Part shown: positions 17,991 through 26,663 of the stretch, piece after piece | How positions within the stretch are numbered: the first letter of the stretch is position 1 | How the letters are laid out: each line of letters starts with the position of its first letter | NCBI GenBank assembly: GCA_029259055.1 | Contig: JAPDJP010000001.1 | Location: 1 to 40,486 of the forward strand | Source of the DNA: Thermoplasmatota archaeon | GTDB lineage: Archaea > Thermoplasmatota > E2 > UBA202 > JdFR-43 | Direction of reading: 5' to 3' | DNA length: 40,486 nucleotides | Program-made: the position numbers and the translations under genes | Notes under the pieces: model-generated | What the model saw: only the letters and a program-made list of their open reading frames with translations | What the model was told of the DNA's origin: nothing | Database searches by the model: none

Positions 17991-18326
17991 TTATTCAAAT
18001 TCTTCTAATGCTTTTTTAACTTCCGCTATATATGTTAGGGCTGGTCCTCCCCCCATAAGAATGGCAACTGTTGCAGTTTCAAGAATTTCTTCTTTTGTAG
18101 CACCAGCCTTTAAAGCTTTTTCAACATGTATTCCTATACAGTATTTGCATCTCGCTGTTATTGCCATTCCTAATGCAATTAATTCCTTAGTTTTTGTATC
18201 TAAATATCCTTCTTTTAATACAGAATCCATGAATTTTCCAAAATCTCTTATTACTTCTGGATTAATTTTTGCTAACAATTTCATTGCTTCTTGAAAATCT
18301 TCTATAGCCTTTTTCATTTCCGCCAT
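17991..18326 (-). CDS. Carboxymuconolactone decarboxylase/AhpD-family protein
   Basis: 111 residues, all-helical CMD fold. The redox motif C60-K-Y-C63 followed by H67 (CIGIHVEKALKAGATKEEI) is that of AhpD-like alkylhydroperoxidases, which reduce peroxides by a Cys pair. Its stop is immediately next to the rnz start. The physiological electron donor and substrate are unknown. Confidence 0.9.
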   Translation of the reverse strand: MAEMKKAIEDFQEAMKLLAKINPEVIRDFGKFMDSVLKEGYLDTKTKELIALGMAITARCKYCIGIHVEKALKAGATKEEILETATVAILMGGGPALTYIAEVKKALEEFE

Positions 18327-18389
18327 AAGTTTGGATAAAAAAGGAGGATAAAAACTTTATTAAGTTTCGTATCGTGGAGAATTTTCAAC

Positions 18390-18752
18390 TTATGTTCTCT
18401 TATTCCTTATTTCTATTTCCTTTCCTATTATTACCTCTATCCTTTCATAATATTTCCCATATTTTATTCTCTTTTCTTTTTCTTCTCCATTTATTTTTAC
18501 ATTTAAATAATAAATGCCCGCCCATACAGTTATATTATTTAAAACAATACTCTCATTTTTCCCTATTTCAAAACTTTTGTTATAGATTTCCTTCTTATCC
18601 ATTGTCAATAAAACTATGGAAATATTAACAGTTTCATTTCTTTCATTTATTATTACAATTTCCATTGGCCTATAGGTCATCCACCATTTTATAAACAAAG
18701 CTATTAAAATTATGCATAATATAAGGATAATTAACTTGTGCCATTTTTTCAT
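18390..18752 (-). CDS. Small membrane-anchored protein, beta-rich exterior
   Basis: 120 residues, function not recognised. One N-terminal transmembrane helix (~6-27, LIILILCIILIALFIKWW), then an extracellular Ig-like beta domain with NETVNISIVL and IVLNNITVWAGIYYLNV, resembling small archaeal proteins that follow the VNISV/T pattern. The C-terminus is very basic and charged. Same strand as the nitroreductase upstream with a 36-bp gap. Confidence 0.6.
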   Translation of the reverse strand: MKKWHKLIILILCIILIALFIKWWMTYRPMEIVIINERNETVNISIVLLTMDKKEIYNKSFEIGKNESIVLNNITVWAGIYYLNVKINGEEKEKRIKYGKYYERIEVIIGKEIEIRNKRT

Positions 18753-18788
18753 GCTGGCAATGTCTTTAATCCTATAAAGTTTTTGCTA

Positions 18789-19304
18789 TTAGCAATATTT
18801 TTCCCAGCAAATTATTTCTTCCAAACTTTTCCTATTTTTCTCCTCTGGCTTTAATTCTTCATATGGATATCCCAAAGTCATTAAAGCTATTATTAAGCAA
18901 TCTTCTGGCACATTTAACGCTTCTTTTGCTTTATCCTGATAAAAAGCTCCTATCCAGCAAGTTCCTAAGCCCTTCTCAGCAGCCATTAAAGCAATATGTT
19001 CCATTGCTATTGCTAAATCAATATGACAAGCTGGTATTCCATTACTCATTACATATTTTGTATATGTTGCTACTCCCGCAATAACAACTGGTGCTTCTTT
19101 AACAAATTTTTGCCCTTTCGCCGCCTCGCACAATTTTTCTTTTATTTCCTCATCTTTTACAATAATAAATTTCCATTCCTGCAAGTTTTTTGCAGATGGT
19201 GCAAGACGAGCTGCTTCTATAATTTCTTTTATTGTTTCATCTGGAACATCCTTTTTTAAATATTTTCTAACACTTCTCCTTTTCTTTATTATTTCCATTA
19301 GCAT
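18789..19304 (-). CDS. Nitroreductase-family FMN oxidoreductase
   Basis: 171 residues, typical of short archaeal nitroreductases. The FMN phosphate-binding N-terminus KKRRSVRKY, the APSAKNLQEWKFI segment and the C-terminal GTCWIGAF...LGYP motif are intact. NAD(P)H-dependent FMN enzyme; the substrate cannot be told. It is divergent from PCNA with a 46-bp shared promoter region. Confidence 0.9.
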   Translation of the reverse strand: MLMEIIKKRRSVRKYLKKDVPDETIKEIIEAARLAPSAKNLQEWKFIIVKDEEIKEKLCEAAKGQKFVKEAPVVIAGVATYTKYVMSNGIPACHIDLAIAMEHIALMAAEKGLGTCWIGAFYQDKAKEALNVPEDCLIIALMTLGYPYEELKPEEKNRKSLEEIICWEKYC

Positions 19305-19320
19305 ATTATCACATCGCTAC

Positions 19321-19331
19321 CTTTTTAAATA
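19321..19331 (+). promoter_or_regulatory. TATA box of the PCNA gene
   Basis: CTTTTTAAATA is centred about 25 bp upstream of the ATG at 19351, and no Shine-Dalgarno sequence is visible, so transcription probably starts at or near the start codon. Confidence 0.6.
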
Positions 19332-19350
19332 TAAAAGCATTATTTAAAAG

Positions 19351-20094
19351 ATGTTTCAAGGAAAAATAAAGGCTAATTTTATTAAAACCATAATAGATGC
19401 AACAGCTATTTTAGTTGATGAAGCAAAATTCAAAATAGCAGATGATGGTATATATGGCAGAACAGTTGATCCAGCTCATGTCGGAATGATCGATTTTAAA
19501 TTGAAAAAGGAGGCATTTGATGATTATGACTGTAAGGAAGAGACGGAGATTGGAATTGATTTGGATAAATTGAAAACCGCTTTAAAAGTTGCAACAAGTG
19601 AGGAAATGGTTGAATTAAAATATGAAAAAGAGGAGGGCAGACTAAAAGTAAGTATTGGAAATTTAACAAGAAAAATAGCTTTATTGGATGTTACTGAGAT
19701 GCCAGATACAAAAATTCCTAGCTTGGAATTGCCAGCAGAGATTGTAATTTCAACTGTTGAATTTCATCAAGCAATAAAAGCAGCTGAATCTATATCGGAC
19801 CATGTAACATTAATAGCCGACAAGGAGAGTTTTGAACTTGTTGCGGAAGGAGATACAGATATAGTTGAACTTAGGTTATCAAAAGAACAATTATATAGTT
19901 TGAAATGTGAAGAAAGAGTAAAGAGTATGTTTCCCCTAGATTATTTAAGCGATATGGTGAAGGTTGCAAGGGGAAAAAGCGAGGAACTAACAATAAATTT
20001 AGGAAATAATTATCCAATAAAGCTTTCTTTCGAAATGGCTGGTGGTTACATCAAAATAATGTATTTACTCGCCCCCAGAATTGAATCAGAATAA
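19351..20094 (+). CDS. pcn: DNA polymerase sliding clamp (PCNA)
   Basis: 247 residues, normal length for archaeal PCNA. Homotrimeric ring that tethers polymerases, Fen1 and ligase to DNA. Recognisable are the N-terminal MFQGKIKANFIKTIIDA, DPAHVGMIDFKL, the interdomain connector (LLDVTEMPDTKIPSLELPA) and the C-terminal MAGGYIKIMYLLAPRIE that takes part in PIP-box binding. The last 9 bp overlap the convergent metallophosphoesterase gene. Confidence 0.98.
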   Translation: MFQGKIKANFIKTIIDATAILVDEAKFKIADDGIYGRTVDPAHVGMIDFKLKKEAFDDYDCKEETEIGIDLDKLKTALKVATSEEMVELKYEKEEGRLKVSIGNLTRKIALLDVTEMPDTKIPSLELPAEIVISTVEFHQAIKAAESISDHVTLIADKESFELVAEGDTDIVELRLSKEQLYSLKCEERVKSMFPLDYLSDMVKVARGKSEELTINLGNNYPIKLSFEMAGGYIKIMYLLAPRIESE

Positions 20095-21540
20095 ATAGAC
20101 CTCCTTCCTTGTCTTTTCATTAATTTTTGATATTACATAAATTTCCATTTCCTCTTCATTTTTTCTTATTTTAATTATCTCTCCATTTTTTACGCTATAA
20201 TTTCCTGTTGGAACAACAAATTTCAAATATGCAACAATTTTCATTTCCAAATCATTTTCAATAATTGCTTTATACTTATTCTCAAAGGAAATATTTAACC
20301 TATATGAAGGAATTGAATATCTTGGCTCTTTATAATTATAGGAAAATATGCTCCAATTTCTAACTTCAATTAATCTATATCCCCAATATGCATCTTTTTC
20401 TAAGCTACTTGCAGCGGTTGTTGTGGTTATGAATATCGTGTTATTTTGTATTGTAACATTATCATAATGCACATGCCCAGCAAGAACAACATCAACATAT
20501 TCATATATAATTTTGAGTAGCTTTTCTCTATTATAATATCCATTTCCTAATAAAGAATCGGTAGTATTCCATAAAGGATTGTGATGCAATGCTAAAATAT
20601 TAAGCAATGCATTGCTATTTTTCAAATCTTCTTCAATCCATTTTAATTGCTTATCTCCTATATATCCTCCCCAATTAAAAACAACACAGGAAAAACCAAT
20701 TCTACTTTTTCTTGGCCAATCATAAGAATTTGCCATTATAAAATGTGCTTTTCCATAATCAAATGAATAATATAGGGAACCAAAATATTCTTCCCAAAAT
20801 TGAAAGCCATCCTGTCCAGATTTTATATATCCATCATGATTTCCGGGACATAAAAAGGTGGGAACATCAAATCTTTGTAGAATTCCATATAATTTTTTGT
20901 ATTCAAAGCTGTATTCAAATGGATATAATTGACCAAAAGTTAAGTCGCCAGTTATCACAACAAGGTCTGGATGCAATAGATTTATTTCTTCAATGCATTT
21001 TTTAACTGCTTTCCAACCAATAGTTTCTCTTATACTAACTTTCATTCCTCTTGGGTCTCCTATATGCAAATCCGTCATATGAACAAATGTAAAATTGCCA
21101 TCTATTTTATCAACAATACTAACGGCTCTTGGTTCAGTTAAAGAAAATCTACCAGATGAAATGGTTAAATTGTATAATTCTATTGGTATATATTTTGGGA
21201 CATTAACATTTATTCTTAAAACATTTCCTTCAGAAGCAATATCATTTATTTTTAAATAAAATTCATCAATTACTGGCTCATAAGCTGTTGATATTTTTAT
21301 GCCAAAGTTGGTTAAATTTGCCAATAATATAATTGTAAAATTTCTTCCTTTTTCAACTATTGCTGGATTAGAGCATTTTGGATAAATAATTTTAAAGTTT
21401 GCTCCATCTATATTTCTTTCATCTATATCTATCGCATTTACATTTATTTCTTTCTTATTTTTATTTATTTCATTGATCTGATAAAGAGATGGGGGGCTGA
21501 TAAGGAAAATGAGGATTGCCATTACAAGTAAACTTTTCAC
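20086..21540 (-). CDS. Exported calcineurin-like metallophosphoesterase
   Basis: 484 residues with an N-terminal signal peptide (LLVMAILIFLISPPS). A beta-rich domain (~45-150) precedes the phosphoesterase core with all five motifs: DLHIGD, GDLTFG, GNHDGY, LHHNP and GHVHYDN, which supply the di-metal ligands. A C-terminal beta domain follows (~400-484). The exported location suggests hydrolysis of external phosphomonoesters or diesters (phosphate scavenging, surface phosphopolymers). Convergent with PCNA with a 9-bp overlap. Confidence 0.9.
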   Translation of the reverse strand: MKSLLVMAILIFLISPPSLYQINEINKNKKEINVNAIDIDERNIDGANFKIIYPKCSNPAIVEKGRNFTIILLANLTNFGIKISTAYEPVIDEFYLKINDIASEGNVLRINVNVPKYIPIELYNLTISSGRFSLTEPRAVSIVDKIDGNFTFVHMTDLHIGDPRGMKVSIRETIGWKAVKKCIEEINLLHPDLVVITGDLTFGQLYPFEYSFEYKKLYGILQRFDVPTFLCPGNHDGYIKSGQDGFQFWEEYFGSLYYSFDYGKAHFIMANSYDWPRKSRIGFSCVVFNWGGYIGDKQLKWIEEDLKNSNALLNILALHHNPLWNTTDSLLGNGYYNREKLLKIIYEYVDVVLAGHVHYDNVTIQNNTIFITTTTAASSLEKDAYWGYRLIEVRNWSIFSYNYKEPRYSIPSYRLNISFENKYKAIIENDLEMKIVAYLKFVVPTGNYSVKNGEIIKIRKNEEEMEIYVISKINEKTRKEVYLF

Positions 21541-21629
21541 AAGTATTTAGCAAATACAATTTTTAAAAATTCTTAAAAGAAAATTTTAGAAAACTTTGAC
21601 AAAATTTTAATTAATATCAATGTTTAATA

Positions 21630-21694
21630 ATAGCCACAATGATGATAGATGCATAACTGCAAAATGATGAATGATGGGCGAGCTGAGTGGCTAT
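21630..21694 (+). ncRNA. C/D box guide sRNA
   Basis: Closing stem ATAGCCAC (21630-21637) with GTGGCTAT (21687-21694), all eight pairs perfect. C box ATGATGA at 21639-21645, D'-like CTGC at 21657-21660, C' box ATGATGA at 21664-21670, D box CTGA at 21683-21686. This is the full archaeal 2'-O-methylation guide layout at 65 nt. By the D+5 rule the D guide should methylate the fifth base of CUCGCCCAUCAU (a C), and the D' guide the fifth base of UUAUGCAUCUA (a G). The target RNA is not identified. Flanking genes are both on the other strand. Confidence 0.88.
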
Positions 21695-21707
21695 CTTATT
21701 TTTACTT

Positions 21708-22205
21708 TTAATTTTCTATTAATTCCTGCCAATTCACCAATTTCTTTTCGAAATCAACAACTAAAAATTTTTTTCCTTTCTGAATTATTTTATGTCCCTC
21801 ATCCTCTAAAAGTTTCTTTTGCTTCTCAATTCCTCCAGGATATTTCTCATTTAACACTCCTCCAGCTTTTAATGTTCTCCAATATGGTGTAATATTCTTT
21901 TCGCCTTCTTGCTCCGCTTCAACCGCTGCTTCTGCAGCAATGCGAACAAAAATACCAGTTGTTAAGGGGCAAGCAATAGTTGCATTATGTTTTTTGGCCA
22001 AAATTTTCCTAATTTCATTTATTGTAATAAGTTTTCCTTTTGGAATTTTTTTCATTATTTCATCTACTTCAATAGGCGCTGGCACAACCATTGTGTCTCC
22101 TTCTTTCATTCCCCATCTTTTACATTTTTTATCATCACTTTTAACGATCTTTGGCAAATCCTTGCTATCATAAAGCTTTTCTCGCCAAGATTTTTTACGA
22201 GCCAT
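21708..22205 (-). CDS. MGMT/ATL-like DNA-binding-domain protein
   Basis: 165 residues. The central part (PKGKLITINEIRKILAKKH...IACPLTTGIF...YWRTLKAGGVLNEKYPGG) is the winged-helix domain of O6-alkylguanine-DNA alkyltransferase (PF01035). The PCHRV active site of true MGMT is replaced by ACPLTTG; a Cys remains but not in the standard motif, so alkyl transfer is uncertain and an alkyl-lesion-sensing or other role is possible. It is the third gene of the UbiA-folP operon (15-bp gap after folP). Confidence 0.8.
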   Translation of the reverse strand: MARKKSWREKLYDSKDLPKIVKSDDKKCKRWGMKEGDTMVVPAPIEVDEIMKKIPKGKLITINEIRKILAKKHNATIACPLTTGIFVRIAAEAAVEAEQEGEKNITPYWRTLKAGGVLNEKYPGGIEKQKKLLEDEGHKIIQKGKKFLVVDFEKKLVNWQELIEN

Positions 22206-22220
22206 ATTACTAATCCTATT

Positions 22221-23435
22221 TCATCTATTAAATTTCATTCTTACTATTTCATCCACCACCATTGCCATCCTTTTTGTTGCCAAAATGTCATGACACCGCA
22301 ATATGTCGGCGCCATTTGCTATTGCCACCGCCTCCGCTCCCAAGCTACCTTCTAGTCTTTCTTCAACGCTAGTTTTTGTTATATTTCCTATAAAAGTTTT
22401 TCTTGATATTCCTATCAAAATTGGTCTTCCCAAGCTTTTCAATTCTCTCAATCTTGCTATTATTTCGCAATTATCTTCTATACCTTTTCCTGTTCTTTTT
22501 CCAAATCCTATTCCCGGGTCAATAATAATTTTATTTTCATCTATTCCTTTTCTTATAGCAAATTCTATCCTTTCTTTCAAAAATTCGTATATTTCCTCCA
22601 CCACATCCTCATAGTGAGGATTTATCTGCATATTTTTTGGCTCTCCCCTCATATGCATTATACATATTGGAATATCATATTCCTTAGCCACTTCAACCAT
22701 CCCTTCTTTTCTTAAAGCAAAAACGTCATTAAGCATGTCCGCGCCTTTTTCTATGGCTTTTTCGGCAACTCTTGGCTTATATGTATCTATTGATAATGGT
22801 ACTTTCACTTCATTTTTCAGAGCTTCTATAGTTGGGATAACTCTTTTCATTTCTTCTTTTTCATCTACTGGCTTTGAAAACGGGCGAGTTGATTCCCCTC
22901 CAATATCTATAATATCAACACCTTCTTTTTCCATTTCTTTTGCCCTTTCTATAGCTTTTTCCATTTCATTGTATCTTCCACCATCATAAAATGAATCAGG
23001 CGTAACATTAAGTATGCCCATTATATATGTCCTTTTCCCGAATTCAAAATTTTTCTTTCCTATTTTCATTTCATGCTTTTTCTCCAAATTGTCCAAAATT
23101 TCTTCTATATAGCTTCCCATGTTTGATAACCTATTATATTGCCTTTTAATTTTTGAAACAAGTTTCTTTATTTGTTTCATATTTCCCATGACCAAAATAT
23201 CTGTTTTTTCAGCATTAGGAGGTAAAGTTTTAGAAGATATGGCAACATCTCCTCCTACAGAAAGCATTTCTTGCTTTAATATAATAGCATCTTGAGGCTC
23301 CACATTTTTTATTCTTATATTAATGCCAAACAATTTTGGAAGCATTATTTCAATTGCTTCCTTCTGAACACCTATCCTTTTTAATTCTTTTATTCCCTCC
23401 TCCTTATTTCTTATTATCCTAAGCATTTCTATCAC
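22221..23435 (-). CDS. folP: Dihydropteroate synthase with N-terminal extension
   Basis: 404 residues. The C-terminal ~275 residues are a full DHPS TIM barrel: MGILNVTPDSFYDGG, DIIDIGGESTRPFS, SIDTYKP, DPGIGFGKR and GISRKTFIG. It joins a pterin pyrophosphate to 4-aminobenzoate, or to an archaeal equivalent in methanopterin-type pathways. The first ~125 residues (IGVQKEAIEIMLPK...ILKQEMLSVGGD...MGNMKQIKKL) form the extra domain seen in a branch of DHPS. The start is GTG overlapping the UbiA stop by 4 bp, or the ATG 9 bp later, so the genes are translationally coupled. Confidence 0.95.
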   Translation of the reverse strand: MIEMLRIIRNKEEGIKELKRIGVQKEAIEIMLPKLFGINIRIKNVEPQDAIILKQEMLSVGGDVAISSKTLPPNAEKTDILVMGNMKQIKKLVSKIKRQYNRLSNMGSYIEEILDNLEKKHEMKIGKKNFEFGKRTYIMGILNVTPDSFYDGGRYNEMEKAIERAKEMEKEGVDIIDIGGESTRPFSKPVDEKEEMKRVIPTIEALKNEVKVPLSIDTYKPRVAEKAIEKGADMLNDVFALRKEGMVEVAKEYDIPICIMHMRGEPKNMQINPHYEDVVEEIYEFLKERIEFAIRKGIDENKIIIDPGIGFGKRTGKGIEDNCEIIARLRELKSLGRPILIGISRKTFIGNITKTSVEERLEGSLGAEAVAIANGADILRCHDILATKRMAMVVDEIVRMKFNR

Positions 23436-24418
23436 ATCGTTTTTGGCAACAAACTACCATGTAAAATTAAATTAGATGCGATAAAGGCAAAAGGAGGAAT
23501 AAATGCAATTAATCCAATAAATGGATTTATAACTGTGAGCATAACTGGAACTAAGGAAAAATTTATGTAATAATGCATTCCTATATACTTTCTAGCAACA
23601 TTTCTTATAAATTTTTTCATTGAAAGCAGACGGTAACTTATAAAAATCATTAAAATAGATAGAATAATAAGAATAAAAATTTGTAAAAATTTATTTTTAA
23701 AGTCTTCAAGGAAAAAGAAGGGATAAAATAAGAAGATAAGGTATATTGCTTCCAATGAATAAGCTAAAAATTTAAAAGATAATGGAATAAACAAATTGTT
23801 TTGTACTCTTACTCCTAGTTTTATTGCTAATGTTTTTGCTTTTGCCTTGTAATCATGCTCCGCATCTTTAAGCCCACCTGCAACAAATTGCATAAAAAGA
23901 ACTTGAAGAGTTCCTAAAATAGCAATAATTATTGAAAGTTGGCTCATTTTTAAATTAACTGTCAATGCTCCATAAATTATGAGTAAAAATATTCCTAAGG
24001 CTACGAATATATCCATTGCTGGCAGTTTTTTACTAATGAAATCATAGATAGTAATGGAAACAGCAGATAAAATCAAAATAAATAATGAAATAAAATTTGA
24101 ATAAGTAAAGGAAATATAAATTGCTATTAAAAAGGATATGATGAGCATAGAAATGGTGAAAATCCAAGCATTTTTAATGCTTATTTTTCCACTAACCAAT
24201 GGTCTTTCCATCAATTCTTTTGATAACCTATCTATTTTATAATCTACAATATCATTTAAAGCAAAGCCATAACAATGCCCAAAAAAACCAACCAAAAAGA
24301 ATAGGAAAAGATTAAATAATCTTTCTTCACCATTACATATAGCTCCTAATACTGGAGCTATTGCTGTGAGCCCCGCATTGAAAGAGCGAGATAGTTTTAA
24401 ATATTCTTTTAGATGCAC
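23432..24418 (-). CDS. UbiA-family prenyltransferase
   Basis: 328 residues, about eight to nine transmembrane helices. First Asp-rich motif NDIVDYKID and second GLKDAEHDYKAK bind the Mg-prenyl diphosphate. Members attach prenyl chains to aromatic rings or to glycerol phosphates (archaeal DGGGP synthase). The first gene of an operon with folP and the MGMT-like gene. Whether it makes membrane lipid or a quinone cannot be decided; the length is larger than usual DGGGP synthases (~280). Confidence 0.9.
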   Translation of the reverse strand: MHLKEYLKLSRSFNAGLTAIAPVLGAICNGEERLFNLFLFFLVGFFGHCYGFALNDIVDYKIDRLSKELMERPLVSGKISIKNAWIFTISMLIISFLIAIYISFTYSNFISLFILILSAVSITIYDFISKKLPAMDIFVALGIFLLIIYGALTVNLKMSQLSIIIAILGTLQVLFMQFVAGGLKDAEHDYKAKAKTLAIKLGVRVQNNLFIPLSFKFLAYSLEAIYLIFLFYPFFFLEDFKNKFLQIFILIILSILMIFISYRLLSMKKFIRNVARKYIGMHYYINFSLVPVMLTVINPFIGLIAFIPPFAFIASNLILHGSLLPKTM

Positions 24419-24465
24419 AAATCTATATATTCAAATTTTTATTACCTTTTCCAAAAACTTTATAT

Positions 24466-24483
24466 AGTAAAATTTATTTTACT
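24466..24483. promoter_or_regulatory. 18-bp palindrome between TATA box and expected start of the DUF4430 transcript
   Basis: AGTAAAA-TTTA-TTTTACT is a perfect 7-bp inverted repeat, right after the TATA-like CTTTATATA (24459-24465). A protein bound here would block initiation, so it is a candidate repressor operator. A Shine-Dalgarno-like GGTGA precedes the ATG at 24515. Confidence 0.55.
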
Positions 24484-24514
24484 TTTGTAAAGCAAATTTG
24501 ATAAAGGTGAGAAA

Positions 24515-25258
24515 ATGAAAGGGATAACATTGCTTCTAATATTTGCTTTGTTAATACCTCCTTTTTGGGAGGGAGAAGTAACATTGGTAAAAGATACAAC
24601 TTTTGAAGTTGTAGCAAATAGTGGAAAAACTTATGAAATAAGTTGTACAACGGCATTGGGGGCATTGCATTTTGCAGCAGAAAAAGGGGGATTCAGTTAT
24701 AGTGTAAGTGATGAATGGTATGAACAATATGGCTCGTTGTTTATTGTTTCAATTGCTGGTGTTGAAAATAAAGGAATGGAAGGATGGCAATACTGGGTAA
24801 ATTATCCTGATGAGCCTCTTCCTTGGGTGGGGGCGGATAAATATCAATTAAAGGATGGGGACACTGTTGATTTCTTTTATGGGAGTTTTGGATGCACTCC
24901 TGATGATGCTTCAATGTTAATAAGAATACACGTTAATATAATTGAAGATAAAACACCTCCTATGGTTGAGATTATTAAGCCGAGGGGAGGCATATATTTA
25001 TTTGATAGAGAAATTCTTCATTTTTCTGGTATTTCCATAATTTTTGGTAGCATTACTATAGAAGCTGAAGCTATAGATAATTTATCCAAGATTAGCAAAC
25101 TGGAATTTTATATAGATGATCATCTAATGTATACAGATATTGAAGAACCATATGAATGGAAGTGGAATGGAGAACGTGGATGGCATGTTATAGAAGTAAG
25201 AGCATATGACGAAGTAGGAAATTATGGATATAAGGAAAGGGTTGTTATAGTGATTTAA
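24515..25258 (+). CDS. Exported DUF4430-like protein with Ig-like C-terminal domain
   Basis: 247 residues. Short signal peptide (GITLLLIFALLIPPFWEG); residues ~35-125 resemble DUF4430 (TTALGALHFAAEKGGFSY...GWQYWVNYPDEPLPWVGADKYQLKDGDTVDFFYG), a domain related to the cobalamin-binding beta domain of intrinsic factor; residues ~145-247 are an Ig-like fold (ETIDNLS-like EAIDNLSKISKLEFYIDDHLMYTD). It probably presents a small ligand outside the cell. Its stop overlaps the ATG of the next gene (TAATG), coupling it to the ECF-S-like protein; vitamin B12 or another cofactor is a guess. Confidence 0.75.
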   Translation: MKGITLLLIFALLIPPFWEGEVTLVKDTTFEVVANSGKTYEISCTTALGALHFAAEKGGFSYSVSDEWYEQYGSLFIVSIAGVENKGMEGWQYWVNYPDEPLPWVGADKYQLKDGDTVDFFYGSFGCTPDDASMLIRIHVNIIEDKTPPMVEIIKPRGGIYLFDREILHFSGISIIFGSITIEAEAIDNLSKISKLEFYIDDHLMYTDIEEPYEWKWNGERGWHVIEVRAYDEVGNYGYKERVVIVI

Positions 25259-25938
25259 TGGAAAAAAAGATAAAAAATATAAATGGGAAAATAATAAAGA
25301 GCTGGATGAAAAAGAAATATCTTATTGCCATATCATTAATTATTATTGGAATAATATCAAGAATCTATCTCAGAAATTTCCTTCCCCCCGCCCCTCCTTT
25401 CCATATTAACTTAATGGGAATCTCCCAACCAATTTTTATTCCAGGAGATGTTTTCTTTATGATCGCAATAATTTCATTAATTGCTGGTAGATATTTAGGA
25501 GGAATTTTTAGTTTTTCCATACCATTTTTAATTATGCTAATAACAGATATCCTCATTAAAAACAATTTTATATTCTTATTTACATGGTCTGGATTTATTA
25601 TGTTGGGCTGTTTTGGATATTTAATGCAAAAAAAATCTTTATATAAGTTTATTGCATTGAGCATTCCTTCAGTAATTGCATATGATTTATGGACAAATTT
25701 TGGATGGTGGTTGGGAGGGTATTATGGTTATAATTTAAATGGCTTAATTCTATGCTATGTACTGGCTATTCCTTTTATGATATGGCATTTAATATCTACA
25801 ATAGCCTTCCTTCCAATATTTTCCCTACCTTTTGAAAAATTGGAAACAAGGAAAATAGAGGAAATAAAATATGCAAAATATGTAACAATTTCTTCAACAA
25901 TCTTTGCAATGTTATTTAGCTTTGTTTCTATACTTTAA
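25258..25938 (+). CDS. ECF-transporter S-component-like membrane protein (DUF6580-like)
   Basis: 226 residues with about six transmembrane helices and short loops. FHINLMGISQPIFIPGDVFFMIAIISLIAGRYLGG...IPFLIMLITDIL has the pattern of small ECF substrate-binding membrane proteins of the DUF6580 type. No ECF ATPase or T-component gene is nearby, so it would rely on a shared module elsewhere. It overlaps the stop of the upstream DUF4430-like gene by one base. The convergent next gene overlaps by 4 bp. Confidence 0.65.
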   Translation: MEKKIKNINGKIIKSWMKKKYLIAISLIIIGIISRIYLRNFLPPAPPFHINLMGISQPIFIPGDVFFMIAIISLIAGRYLGGIFSFSIPFLIMLITDILIKNNFIFLFTWSGFIMLGCFGYLMQKKSLYKFIALSIPSVIAYDLWTNFGWWLGGYYGYNLNGLILCYVLAIPFMIWHLISTIAFLPIFSLPFEKLETRKIEEIKYAKYVTISSTIFAMLFSFVSIL

Positions 25939-26663
25939 TTTCTGCTTTCACAATATCTTCTTGCCATTTCCTTTATTTTTTCACTTCTCCTCTCCACCAT
26001 TATAATATAATCAATTAACATTGACAACGATGTAAAAAATATTAACACTCCCCCTAGACCAGCTAAAATATTTGCAATTTTAATTTGTAAAGAACTTCCA
26101 GGAAAAATTGTTAAAGTTAAACCAACAACTATTGCTTTATAAATCGATTTAAATAGAAATGCTGCTAATAAAAGCATAATAAAACCTGTAAAAATAGTAT
26201 ATTTTAAAATATAATGTTCTTTGAATAGTCTAATGATGTCTTTTAATCTCTCTGGCTTCTTACCCAAAAATCTTTTTGTTTTTATTCCATCCCAAAGCAT
26301 ACTTTCTTTTCCTTTCGTATATATCTCTTTTTCTTCTCTAGTTTTCTTCTCCTCCCTTTCTTCCAACTGCCCTCCAAGAATATGTTTTATATCTTCAGCA
26401 ACATCCTCCTCAACCAATGTATATGCTACCTTGTTACAATTTTCTTTACTTATTGTCGTTCTTTTTTCAATTACTTTGACTAGCTTATTTATAAAATCTA
26501 CAAAAGTTTCTTCTTTTAATATTTCTTCAATAATTGGTCTTATATCCGCTCCATATCTTCCCTCCTCGCTAATCTTCTTCATCAAGCTATCTAAAAATAA
26601 CTGCCTAAACTTGTCGAATTCCGCTTCTTTCAGTATCTCTTTTCCTTTTTCATAAATTGTCAT
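25935..26663 (-). CDS. Hypothetical protein with soluble N-terminus and two C-terminal membrane helices
   Basis: 242 residues, not recognised. Residues ~1-110 are helical and charged, and the part around GADIRPIIEEILKEE...VEDDVAEDIKHILGG repeats an amphipathic pattern; then a charged linker and two hydrophobic segments (~153-175 and ~195-222) ending in a basic cytoplasmic tail. It could be a membrane-tethered helical adaptor. No neighbour explains it. Confidence 0.6.
   Translation of the reverse strand: MTIYEKGKEILKEAEFDKFRQLFLDSLMKKISEEGRYGADIRPIIEEILKEETFVDFINKLVKVIEKRTTISKENCNKVAYTLVEEDVAEDIKHILGGQLEEREEKKTREEKEIYTKGKESMLWDGIKTKRFLGKKPERLKDIIRLFKEHYILKYTIFTGFIMLLLAAFLFKSIYKAIVVGLTLTIFPGSSLQIKIANILAGLGGVLIFFTSLSMLIDYIIMVERRSEKIKEMARRYCESRN

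Noticed and set aside
18390-18628. Leu/Phe-rich plus-strand ORFs opposite real genes (for example 18374-18628, 21987-22355).
   Set aside because: They are antisense shadows of AT-rich coding strands with no family likeness.
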